From Mageeibacillus sp. UBA1243 (GTDB taxonomy: Bacteria > Bacillota > Clostridia > UBA1212), in contig DBWH01000027.1 in assembly GCA_002308595.1 (NCBI GenBank), positions 57,112-64,327 on the forward strand: a stretch of 7,216 nucleotides of DNA, in the 5' to 3' direction. Both the position numbers and the translations under genes were made by a program. Numbering within the stretch: position 1 is the first letter of the stretch; every line of letters starts with the position of its first letter. A model generated the notes under the pieces. It ran no database searches, was not told the DNA's origin, and saw only the letters and a program-made list of their open reading frames with translations. Positions 1 through 5,564 of the stretch are shown piece by piece.

Positions 1-1230
1 GGCATTGGCGATTTTCTCGACGTTCCAGCCGTTTCCGGTGCCGTAGAACGAAAGTCCGCCTGTATTTTCGGAAAATCTGTAATAGAGCTCAAAGTGGTGC
101 GTCGTCTCTTTTCCGGAGATTGCGATCGGGACGGTGTACTCGCCCTGTCCGTTGTCCTCCCATTTAACCCAAAGAGCGATCGTGAACTCGGTAAGGTCTA
201 TCTCATTCGTGAGCACGTCGCCGACGAGCGCCGCGTCAACCTCAACCGACTTTCCGACAACTCCGTCAGAGTATCCCGCGATCATCTCCTCGGAATCGGC
301 GTCGATGCGGTTGTGCGAAATGTCAAGGGTCGAGCCGTCGAAAGGCCAGAACAGAACAACGCTTCCCGCTGCAGGAGCAGGTGTCGGATCAGCGGGTCCT
401 TCCGGTGTGGGGGTCGGGTCGCCGCCCTGAACGTCTTCGGGGGCAACGGCCGACGGGTTCTCCGCATAGGACTTCAGGACGTCCGGGCTGTCGTAAGCTG
501 CCTTGACCGCATCCTCTCCGAGCGCAAAGTTAGCGTAAAATGCATCGTCTATAAGTCCGCAGAATTTAAACGTCTCTCCGTCGTGGTTGAGAGCGCCGAC
601 CGTGATCGTGTTCATATTGCCGAGGCTCTCGGTGAGCGCGTAGGAGACCTCCTCCTCGCCGAAAAGTTCGCCGTTCACGTACATGCGTACCGATTTCAGG
701 TCATAAGTAACCGTAACCTGTGCCCAGGTGTCGTATTCGATTTCCTTTCCCTCGCCCTCGTTTGAGAACTTGGCGCCCGTTGCAGGAGCATAAGTGAAGA
801 GCTCGCCGCCTCCCGCAGCAGGGGACGCGTGCCCGATATGAATCTGGCAGCGGTCATGAAGTGCGTCCGCGGTGTTTCCCTTGGACATGATTATATTCCA
901 CTCCGTCGCGTCGCTGCTTAAGCGGAACCATGCGCCCAAAGTGAAACCGGCGGTCGTCTTTTCGGTCAGCTTGCCCGACCTCATCGCATCGCCCGTCTCG
1001 CAGTCAAGAGCCTGTCCGTGCCTTCCGCCAGCAAACTCCGGATATTCGGCCGAAAGATCCAGCCTTCCGGAAGCGTCCGCGCCGTCTCCGTCAAAAGACC
1101 AGTAGTGGAAAACATATTCGTAGTTGTCCGCAGCGCGAACTTCTCTCACCGGACAGATCATTCCGGCAATCATAAGCACCGCCACTGCTGCGGCTAAAAA
1201 GTGTACAAATCCCTTACTAAACGTCTTCAT
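1..1230 (-). CDS. Secreted protein with two LamG-like domains (C-terminal end outside the window)
   Basis: The minus-strand frame is open for 410 codons from the ATG at 1230-1228 to the left edge, with no stop, so the C-terminus is missing. The start follows an AAGGGGG ribosome binding site about 9 nt upstream. Residues 1-33 form a Sec signal peptide: basic K2 and K6, a hydrophobic stretch at 11-25, and a VRA-AD cleavage region at 31-35. The first LamG/concanavalin A-like module runs from about 42 to 240. It shows the entry motif HYWSFDG (42-48), GFTLGAWF (95-102), TWAQVTVTYD (168-177), MYVNGEL (183-189) and GLIDDAFYANFAL (225-237). A Pro/Thr linker with PTPTPE (272-277) and PTPAPA (282-287) leads to a second module starting with LFWPFDG (293-299) and FTIALWVKW (349-357). 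Such modules usually bind glycans or protein ligands outside the cell. No catalytic domain is visible in this part, but one could lie in the missing part. The divergent AraC gene is the likely regulator, by inference. Confidence 0.88.
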   Translation of the reverse strand, partial: MKTFSKGFVHFLAAAVAVLMIAGMICPVREVRAADNYEYVFHYWSFDGDGADASGRLDLSAEYPEFAGGRHGQALDCETGDAMRSGKLTEKTTAGFTLGAWFRLSSDATEWNIIMSKGNTADALHDRCQIHIGHASPAAGGGELFTYAPATGAKFSNEGEGKEIEYDTWAQVTVTYDLKSVRMYVNGELFGEEEVSYALTESLGNMNTITVGALNHDGETFKFCGLIDDAFYANFALGEDAVKAAYDSPDVLKSYAENPSAVAPEDVQGGDPTPTPEGPADPTPAPAAGSVVLFWPFDGSTLDISHNRIDADSEEMIAGYSDGVVGKSVEVDAALVGDVLTNEIDLTEFTIALWVKWEDNGQGEYTVPIAISGKETTHHFELYYRFSENTGGLSFYGTGNGWNVEKIANA

Positions 1231-1311
1231 GAGTATTATCCCCCTTTTCCCCAGGATATATTTGAATGTATTTGACTTCAGTGTATCACCATTTCCGGTC
1301 CTTCGCAATTG

Positions 1312-1342
1312 ATTATAGTACAAAAGATTTGTACTTTTGTCC
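1312..1342 (-). promoter_or_regulatory. Promoter of the LamG-protein gene
   Basis: The minus strand carries a perfect -10 hexamer TATAAT at 1317-1312, which predicts a leader of roughly 75 nt before the ATG at 1230. The -35 is poor. At 17-bp spacing the hexamer is ACAAAA, and GGACAA appears only at 19-bp spacing (1342-1337). A weak -35 or overlong spacer suggests dependence on an activator. A second, weaker candidate lies closer to the gene: TTGCGA (1308-1303), 17 bp, TACACT (1285-1280). Confidence 0.5.
1317..1335. promoter_or_regulatory. Perfect palindrome overlapping the LamG -10 (candidate operator)
   Basis: AGTACAAA-AGA-TTTGTACT is an exact 8-bp inverted repeat around a 3-bp centre. It shares one base with TATAAT and fills most of the -35/-10 spacer of the LamG promoter. 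A regulator bound here would touch RNA polymerase directly. A second overlapping inverted repeat (ACAAAAG at 1320-1326 with CTTTTGT at 1334-1340) is also present. The binding protein is unknown. The adjacent AraC protein is the nearest candidate, although AraC proteins usually prefer direct repeats. Confidence 0.5.
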
Positions 1343-1388
1343 ACGCCAATGTCCTCAGCTGCCTCTTCAAGACTCCTCCCGAGGGGCC

Positions 1389-1402
1389 TGAAAGCGTTGA
1401 AA
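1389..1402 (+). promoter_or_regulatory. cre-like catabolite control site over the AraC -35
   Basis: TGAAAGCGTTGAAA fits the Bacillus-type cre consensus TGWAANCGNTNWCA at every defined position except the C near the 3' end. It overlaps the -35 hexamer of the AraC promoter, where bound CcpA would repress. The right half is poorly symmetric, so this could be chance. Confidence 0.3.
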
Positions 1403-1425
1403 AATCCATAAAAAAAGGCTAAAAT
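1397..1425 (+). promoter_or_regulatory. Promoter of the AraC-family regulator gene
   Basis: TTGAAA (1397-1402), a 17-bp spacer and TAAAAT (1420-1425) make a good vegetative sigma-factor promoter. The predicted leader is about 40 nt and ends in the GGGAGG ribosome binding site at 1456-1461. Confidence 0.65.
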
Positions 1426-1470
1426 TCCATTGGCGGCAGTCAAAACGGTCTGTCAGGGAGGCTCGGATTT

Positions 1471-2259
1471 ATGGACATTAGTTCAATTTGCATATCAAAC
1501 GTTTTCGTCAGCGGTTTCGGTCCGGAGTACGTCCACCCGGAGATAAACATCGTCAAGTCCCTCCCCGTGCTCTCCGTCGTCCAGAGCCTTCACGGCAACT
1601 ACCGCATAGGCCTTGAGAGCTCCGCCCCCGTGGACATTCCCGAGGGCTGCGTCTTCGTGGCACCCGCCAATGTCACCCAGCACATTAACGAATTCCCAGG
1701 CAGCGACGGCAGGATGACCGTCCACTGGGTATTTTTTGACGTGGAGCTGAACGGCCAGTACAAACTTGACGACGCCTTTTCCTTCCCGCTGATGCTGCCG
1801 CCCGCGCACAACGGCGAAATCTCGGAGCTGATTGAAAAAGCGCGGGCCCGTGAAACATTGGCGGCAAGAATGCCCTATCTGTCGCGATTGGTGGAAATAC
1901 TTCTTGAGAACGCCCGTCCTAACGAAAAAAAGAAGGAGGACTCCATCAGGCTTCAAACATACATTGAGGAAAACCTGCCGTCGGGCATCTCGGAAGCGGA
2001 CCTCTGCGCCGTCCTCCACTGCTCTCGCTCCGCAATGTACCCGCTTTTCAGAAAACTCATGGGCGAATCGCCAACCCGCTACATAAACAACTGCAGGATA
2101 AGCCGTGCGCAGGCGCTTCTGCTCCACACCGACAATCCCATCGGCGAGATCGCATCCTCCGTCGGAATCCACGACCAGTTTTATTTTGCAAGGCTTTTCA
2201 GGAACATAACCGGCATCAGCGCAGGCGAGTACAGAAAGCTCAGCCGAAGGGGCAAATAA
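1471..2259 (+). CDS. AraC-family transcriptional regulator
   Basis: This 262-residue protein begins at an ATG 9 nt after GGGAGG. It has the usual two-part layout. An N-terminal sensing region (about 1-145) contains VDIPEGCVFVAPANVTQH and VHWVFFDVEL, which fits a cupin-type AraC ligand-binding domain. A C-terminal double helix-turn-helix follows (about 160-258). The first HTH holds SEADLCAVLHCSRSAMYPLFRK (174-195) and is followed by the linker motif GESPTRYINNCRISRAQALL (198-217). The second HTH holds PIGEIASSVGIHDQFYFARLFR (223-244) and is followed by the family end motif GISAGEYRK (248-256). Members of this family bind sugars or related ligands in the cytoplasm and usually activate neighbouring genes. 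The LamG gene, transcribed divergently 240 bp away, is the most likely target. Its ligand cannot be deduced. Confidence 0.93.
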   Translation: MDISSICISNVFVSGFGPEYVHPEINIVKSLPVLSVVQSLHGNYRIGLESSAPVDIPEGCVFVAPANVTQHINEFPGSDGRMTVHWVFFDVELNGQYKLDDAFSFPLMLPPAHNGEISELIEKARARETLAARMPYLSRLVEILLENARPNEKKKEDSIRLQTYIEENLPSGISEADLCAVLHCSRSAMYPLFRKLMGESPTRYINNCRISRAQALLLHTDNPIGEIASSVGIHDQFYFARLFRNITGISAGEYRKLSRRGK

Positions 2260-2298
2260 AAAAACGGTTGTTTCCTGTTTTTAGGGAAAAACAACCGT
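2258..2298 (-). terminator. Intrinsic terminator of the IclR gene
   Basis: On the minus strand a 10-bp stem, ACGGTTGTTT pairing with AAACAACCGT, is extended by a few pairs across a two-base bulge. It is followed by a run of seven T (2264-2258) that overlaps the end of the convergent AraC gene. It lies 10 bases past the IclR stop codon. On the plus strand no T-run follows the stem, so it should work mainly for IclR. Confidence 0.8.
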
Positions 2299-2307
2299 CC
2301 GTAACGT

Positions 2308-3069
2308 TTAGTATCCGAGGCGCTTTGAGATCTTGGCGGCAATGCCGCAGACCGTCTCCGCGTACTCCTCTATTTTTTCCTTCGTCACCCGGTCCGTGGG
2401 GCCCGAAATTCCGATCGCCGCTTTGACTTCACCGCTGAAATCAAATATCGGCGCCGCAACGCATCTCATTCCCAGGGTGGTCTCCTCGTCGTCAACCGCA
2501 TACCCGCGCTTTTTGTTTCTGTCCGCCTCTTTTATCAGCTCCCCTGCGTCAACAATCGTGTGCACCGTGTGCTTTTCCCTCGGCACCTCCAGAAGCATCC
2601 TTTTCTGCTCCTCTTCGCCGAAGGCCGCAAACATAGCTTTCCCGTGGGCCGTGCTGTGAATTTTCTCCTCGTCGCCAATCTGAAGTATGACGCCAAGGTA
2701 CTGCGGGCTGCTGCAGCAGTCAATCAGATAAATCACGTCGTTTTTGAGTACCGAAAGTCCCGACGCCTCTCCCGTCAGCCTTGTCAGTTCCTCAAGGTAA
2801 GGATGCGCAATAGTCCTTATCTCGTAGGAATCAAGAACCCTCTCCCTGAACTTCAGCATCTTGAGCCCGAGAGCATATTTCCCGCCCTCGGCAATCTGCT
2901 CAACATACCCGTTCTCTTCAAGAGTTCTCAGCAGTCTGTAGGCGCTGCTCTTGTTAACGCCAAGCATCTTGCTCAGCTCCGTGACGCCAATGGTACCATG
3001 TTCATGTATTATGTCGAGGATCAGCAGTCCCCTTGACAATGAATTGATCGTCTGCACTTGTTTTTCCAT
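2308..3069 (-). CDS. IclR-family transcriptional regulator
   Basis: The protein has 253 residues when started at the ATG at 3069-3067, which begins MEKQVQTINSLSRGLLILD, the typical IclR start. An in-frame TTG at 3120 would add 17 residues, but it lies upstream of the predicted transcription start, so the ATG is preferred; AGGG sits 8-11 nt upstream. Residues 5-66 form the winged helix-turn-helix: TIGVTELSKMLGVNKSSAYR for the helices and TLEENGYVEQ before the wing. The rest is the GAF-like effector domain, with GLSVLKNDVIYLID, IHSTAHGKAMFAAF, RGYAVDDEETTLGMRCVAAP and AAIGISGP, all family signatures. IclR proteins are cytoplasmic and sense small acids, sugar acids or aromatics, usually as repressors. 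A palindrome over its own transcription start suggests autoregulation. Its other targets are unknown; the lipoproteins upstream and the sugar genes at 5582 onward are possible. Confidence 0.93.
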   Translation of the reverse strand: MEKQVQTINSLSRGLLILDIIHEHGTIGVTELSKMLGVNKSSAYRLLRTLEENGYVEQIAEGGKYALGLKMLKFRERVLDSYEIRTIAHPYLEELTRLTGEASGLSVLKNDVIYLIDCCSSPQYLGVILQIGDEEKIHSTAHGKAMFAAFGEEEQKRMLLEVPREKHTVHTIVDAGELIKEADRNKKRGYAVDDEETTLGMRCVAAPIFDFSGEVKAAIGISGPTDRVTKEKIEEYAETVCGIAAKISKRLGY

Positions 3070-3083
3070 CTCCGTGCCCTGCC

Positions 3084-3098
3084 TTTCAAAGGTTGAAA
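3084..3098. promoter_or_regulatory. Candidate IclR auto-operator
   Basis: TTTCAA-AGG-TTGAAA is a perfect 6-bp inverted repeat with a 3-bp centre. It lies just downstream of the IclR -10 and covers the expected transcription start. IclR-family operators are commonly short palindromes of the TTTCA/TGAAA kind, so self-repression is plausible. Confidence 0.5.
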
Positions 3099-3100
3099 AA

Positions 3101-3130
3101 ATGATAGCACATAACAACAAGTTCCGTCAA
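3101..3130 (-). promoter_or_regulatory. Promoter of the IclR gene
   Basis: Minus strand: TTGACG (3130-3125), an 18-bp spacer and TATCAT (3106-3101), preceded by TGC, which gives an extended -10. The promoter lies after the lipoprotein terminator, so IclR is its own transcription unit. Confidence 0.65.
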
Positions 3131-3207
3131 ATAGATGAAATCCGGGGCTCTGCTCCCGTTTCCGTAATGGAGGATCAAAGCATTGATGCCGTGTCCGGCA
3201 CACCTCG

Positions 3208-3239
3208 AAAAGACGGGACGGTCTTCCGGCCGCCCCGTC
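3208..3239 (-). terminator. Intrinsic terminator after the lipoprotein genes
   Basis: On the minus strand, GACGGGGCGG (3239-3230) pairs with CCGTCCCGTC (3221-3212) in a 10-bp GC-rich stem with one G-T wobble and an 8-nt loop, followed by TTTT (3211-3208). It lies 16 bases after the stop of the downstream lipoprotein gene and should end that transcript. Confidence 0.75.
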
Positions 3240-3248
3240 CAGCACTTA
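3216..3248. repeat. 33-bp repeat, copy A (3' end of the first lipoprotein gene)
   Basis: It matches copy B at 4262-4294 at 31 of 33 positions by direct reading. The shared core is TCTTCCGGCCGCCCCGTCC. In this copy the sequence is part of the functional terminator hairpin. Confidence 0.85.
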
Positions 3249-3255
3249 AAAAATG

Positions 3256-4176
3256 TTATTCTTCGGGAAATATAACAAATTCCACTTTGTCATTGAATTC
3301 CTCACCGTCTTTGCCATAGGAAACTGTCACTCCGCATTCGACAATTACCTTGTCATCACATAGCCCCAGAATGTAGGTATCAAAGGTGATACTCTTAATG
3401 TTTTTGCCGTGATATGCCGTTCTGACTGTTTTTTCAAGACTCTTCTCCAGCCTGATTTCATCTATCTCAGGTATCATTCCGTCAAGAACTTCTGAAGCAA
3501 ATCTAACCAATCCAAGTATGTCTCCTTCAGGGTTGCTCCACAGTCTTACGTAGTCTGTTCTTATTTTTCCGCTGAATTTACTAAATTCAACATAGTACTC
3601 CTTTATAGCAAATCCCCCTGAAGAATCTTCCGTAAAAAAGCCTTCCCTCTTTTCTGAGGCTCCGCTGCTGTCATCTCCGTCTGTAACGTAGGTGCTGAAG
3701 AGAATGTCAAAATCGTCTATGGCAATATTGAAGATTCTCGCAACGGTTTGCTTCAACCAGCCTGCATACTCACTTTCCACAATTGGTTTTCCGTAAACAG
3801 CAATCGGATTATTCGTGCCCAAGTAATATAGTTTTCTGAGTTCGCCTCCGGTTGTGTATGCCGCCTCTAATCCTGTGGCATTTTTATAGTAATCCAATTC
3901 CAGATCCTTAAAGTTTGATTTTTCAGAATGAGCATAAGTAAAAACTTCCTCTATTCCCGGAACGGTCCTGTTCGTTCCTTCTAAACTCTCATCCACAGTT
4001 TCAGAATAAACATATCTGCATTTTTCGATTTTTGACATATCTGCCCCACCGTATGATTTTGTTCCCCGTTCATTCGCAAATACTTTGTAATAATTCCCGT
4101 TTCCGGCGTTTCCGGCACATCCTGACATGAGAATGACCAGCAGACATAGAGTTGCTAAAATTACGTGTTTTTTCAT
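3256..4176 (-). CDS. Lipoprotein of unknown family, paralogue 1
   Basis: The product has 306 residues. The ATG at 4176 follows a strong AAAGGAGAT ribosome binding site. Residues 1-20 form a lipoprotein signal: MKKH, a hydrophobic core at 5-17, and the lipobox MSG-C20, so the mature protein should be anchored by Cys20 to the outer face of the membrane. I do not recognise the family. The mature part is a soluble, charged, alpha/beta-looking domain without membrane segments. It shares PIAVYGKPI (124-132), SGKIRTDYVR (202-211), RFAS (225-228), IPEIDE (235-240) and a Cys-Gly pair (281-282) with the lipoprotein encoded upstream at 4301-5167, and is clearly its paralogue. The C-terminal part, a helix followed by 'D-K-V-I-V-E' strands, is loosely PepSY-like, which is a weak guess. 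The gene is AT-rich compared with both flanks. It lies 124 bp after its paralogue and ends at a strong terminator. Confidence 0.88.
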   Translation of the reverse strand: MKKHVILATLCLLVILMSGCAGNAGNGNYYKVFANERGTKSYGGADMSKIEKCRYVYSETVDESLEGTNRTVPGIEEVFTYAHSEKSNFKDLELDYYKNATGLEAAYTTGGELRKLYYLGTNNPIAVYGKPIVESEYAGWLKQTVARIFNIAIDDFDILFSTYVTDGDDSSGASEKREGFFTEDSSGGFAIKEYYVEFSKFSGKIRTDYVRLWSNPEGDILGLVRFASEVLDGMIPEIDEIRLEKSLEKTVRTAYHGKNIKSITFDTYILGLCDDKVIVECGVTVSYGKDGEEFNDKVEFVIFPEE

Positions 4177-4196
4177 ATTGATTATCTCCTTTCAAA

Positions 4197-4225
4197 CCAA
4201 TACTGCTTGCGCTATGATATTTCAA
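4197..4225 (-). promoter_or_regulatory. Weak candidate promoter for lipoprotein 1
   Basis: Minus strand: TTGAAA (4225-4220), a 17-bp spacer and TATTGG (4202-4197). The -10 matches only half of the consensus, so the gene may depend mostly on read-through from the upstream lipoprotein gene. Confidence 0.25.
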
Positions 4226-4261
4226 AACGCATCCGGAACTGGGGAACATCCTTAAAGGACT

Positions 4262-4294
4262 GGACGCTCTTCCGGCCGCCCCGTCCGGCACTTA
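4262..4294. repeat. 33-bp repeat, copy B (3' end of the second lipoprotein gene)
   Basis: Near-copy of 3216-3248, placed 6 bases after the stop of the upstream lipoprotein gene. Here the partner arm of the terminator stem is altered, leaving only GGACG/CGTCC with a 15-nt loop, and no proper T-run follows. Termination should be weak, which would allow both lipoprotein genes to be cotranscribed. Confidence 0.85.
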
Positions 4295-4300
4295 GAATAA

Positions 4301-5167
4301 TCATTCGTCAAGGAGCACCATAAACATTCTTTTCTCTCCCAACTCATCTCCATGTTTCATAAATCTAATTTCCATACCGCAGTTAACAACCGGCATATCG
4401 TTGTATAAACCTAAATCAAAACTTTCAAACTCGTACTTTATAATTTTCACACCTGAATAAATCTTCTTCATTTCTTTCACGATGCTCATTTCCAGCTTTG
4501 CTTCATCAATTTCAGGTATTTTTTCGTCCGGAATATCTGATGCAAATCTTGCAACGCCAATCACATCCCCTTCAGAGTTGGTCCACACCCTTACATAGTC
4601 AGTTCTAATTTTGCCGCTGTATTTAAAAAATTGGACATAGTATTCATCTACATAGCACCCTTCCGGAAGGTCCCCTGTAATCAAATCTTCTTCCCTTTCA
4701 AAGCCGAGGCTGTTCTCCGTTCTGTATCCTAGCAAAGTGCTAATCGAGATTTCAAAGTCGTCAACATTAAAGTTTAAGAACCTCTCAATAAGCTGTTTCA
4801 TCCAGGTAATATAATCATCTTTATCGATTTTATCGATGGGTTTTCCATAGACGGCAATTGGAGTATTCTCATCTTTCCCGTGAATTTTTCTGAGTTCTCC
4901 TTCGGGTGTAAAAGCAATCTCTATTCCGTTATCGTTTTTGTAGCAGTCATATTCCATGTTCTTCTGATTCGATTTGTAAGAATGGCTATATTTAAATGAC
5001 CCATCTGCGCAGATTACATTCTTTTCAGTCCCAACCAATTCATCATTAATGTATTCAGTAACCGTATCGCCACCGACCAGTACAGTGTAGTAGTTTTCAC
5101 TGCAAGAACATCCTGTCACAAGCAGGACCAGCAGACATAAAGTTGCTAAAACTACGTGCTTTTTCAT
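4301..5167 (-). CDS. Lipoprotein of unknown family, paralogue 2
   Basis: The product has 288 residues. The ATG at 5167 follows AAAAGGAGAT. The lipoprotein signal is MKKH, a hydrophobic core, then the lipobox VTG-C20 followed by Ser, predicting a lipid anchor at Cys20 and an exported protein. It shares PIAVYGKPI (103-111), SGKIRTDYVR (184-193), RFAS (207-210), IPEIDE (217-222) and Cys-Gly (263-264) with the lipoprotein encoded next at 3256-4176. Most other mature residues differ, and the first 40 mature residues have little similarity and are shorter. It is the first gene of the minus-strand pair. The first 42 coding bases are nearly identical to those of the paralogue. Family and function are not recognised; a surface or envelope role follows only from the lipid anchor. 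Confidence 0.88.
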   Translation of the reverse strand: MKKHVVLATLCLLVLLVTGCSCSENYYTVLVGGDTVTEYINDELVGTEKNVICADGSFKYSHSYKSNQKNMEYDCYKNDNGIEIAFTPEGELRKIHGKDENTPIAVYGKPIDKIDKDDYITWMKQLIERFLNFNVDDFEISISTLLGYRTENSLGFEREEDLITGDLPEGCYVDEYYVQFFKYSGKIRTDYVRVWTNSEGDVIGVARFASDIPDEKIPEIDEAKLEMSIVKEMKKIYSGVKIIKYEFESFDLGLYNDMPVVNCGMEIRFMKHGDELGEKRMFMVLLDE

Positions 5168-5189
5168 ATCAAATATCTCCTTTTCAGTT

Positions 5190-5219
5190 GTTATAGATTC
5201 CTGTCATGATTTGTGATAA
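5190..5219 (-). promoter_or_regulatory. Candidate promoter of the lipoprotein pair
   Basis: Minus strand: TTATCA (5219-5214), an 18-bp spacer and TATAAC (5195-5190), nine of twelve consensus positions, leaving a short leader before the ATG at 5167. A weaker alternative further upstream is TTGCTT (5261-5256), 17 bp, TGTAAT (5238-5233). Confidence 0.4.
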
Positions 5220-5429
5220 ACTGCGTTTGCCCATTACATTTACACTTGTTTTTTTAAGCAAACATATCTTATCATTAAGGTGAGTCTTTTGGGTATTTTT
5301 TATGTCCATCAAAACGACATCTTTCTCCAACAATTATTTTACACAATCATGGGTTAATAATCAAACACTTTGAAACAAGTTCAAGAACAAATAAAAAAAC
5401 TATGCCTGCGTGAAAACAACCGATTCCAA

Positions 5430-5459
5430 TTGACACGGACCTCTGCCGTGAGATATCAT
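5430..5459 (+). promoter_or_regulatory. Distal promoter candidate for the sugar operon
   Basis: A consensus TTGACA (5430-5435), an 18-bp spacer and TATCAT (5454-5459). The spacer region holds the inverted repeat CACGG (5434-5438) / CCGTG (5446-5450), a possible regulator site or leader hairpin. It would give a leader of over 110 nt. Confidence 0.5.
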
Positions 5460-5501
5460 TAGGAAGGATTAAAATTACCTTAAATAAATCAAAAAGGCCG
5501 C

Positions 5502-5530
5502 TTGACAGGGCCGTTTTCAGGTGTTAAAAT
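5502..5530 (+). promoter_or_regulatory. Main promoter of the sugar operon
   Basis: Consensus TTGACA (5502-5507), a 17-bp spacer and TAAAAT (5525-5530) with an upstream TG (extended -10). This is the strongest promoter in the window, so it needs a repressor; the palindrome immediately downstream fits that role. Confidence 0.8.
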
Positions 5531-5537
5531 TTAAATT

Positions 5538-5564
5538 AGCAACGCGTTGCATAATAAGCAACGC
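5538..5564. promoter_or_regulatory. LacI-type operator with an additional half-site
   Basis: GCAACGCGTTGC (5539-5550) is a perfect 12-bp palindrome centred on CG, the hallmark of LacI/GalR-family operators. It begins at about +1 of the strong promoter, the classic position for repression. The half-site AGCAACGC (5538-5545) recurs at 5557-5564, 19 bp away, which may assist binding. No LacI-family gene is present in the window. Confidence 0.65.

Noticed and set aside
94..765. Long plus-strand frame of 223 codons
   Set aside because: It lies opposite the LamG gene, which has a signal peptide, ribosome binding site and clear LamG motifs. The plus-strand translation has no recognisable domain and is a GC-driven shadow.
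1495..2172. Long minus-strand frame of 225 codons inside the AraC gene
   Set aside because: It is antisense to a well-supported AraC protein, has no plausible ribosome binding site, and its composition is that of a shadow frame.
3070..3120. Upstream TTG start for the IclR protein
   Set aside because: It would add 17 residues atypical of the family and lies upstream of the -10 of the best promoter. The ATG at 3069 gives the usual IclR N-terminus and has AGGG at suitable spacing.
3208..4294. The 33-bp repeats as integron attC sites flanking a cassette
   Set aside because: No core RYYYAAC/GTTRRRY pairs were found at the expected places, and copy A is fully explained as a rho-independent terminator.
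2287..5421. Shared 10-mer AAAACAACCG in the IclR terminator and in the intergenic region near 5413
   Set aside because: A single short match with no flanking similarity, as expected by chance.
5495..5515. GGCC/GGCC hairpin around the -35 of the main sugar promoter
   Set aside because: It has only four pairs and overlaps a consensus promoter; most likely chance.
5461..5527. Short leader peptide after AGGAAGGA
   Set aside because: It has only an ATT as possible start and about 19 codons, and no feature suggests translation.
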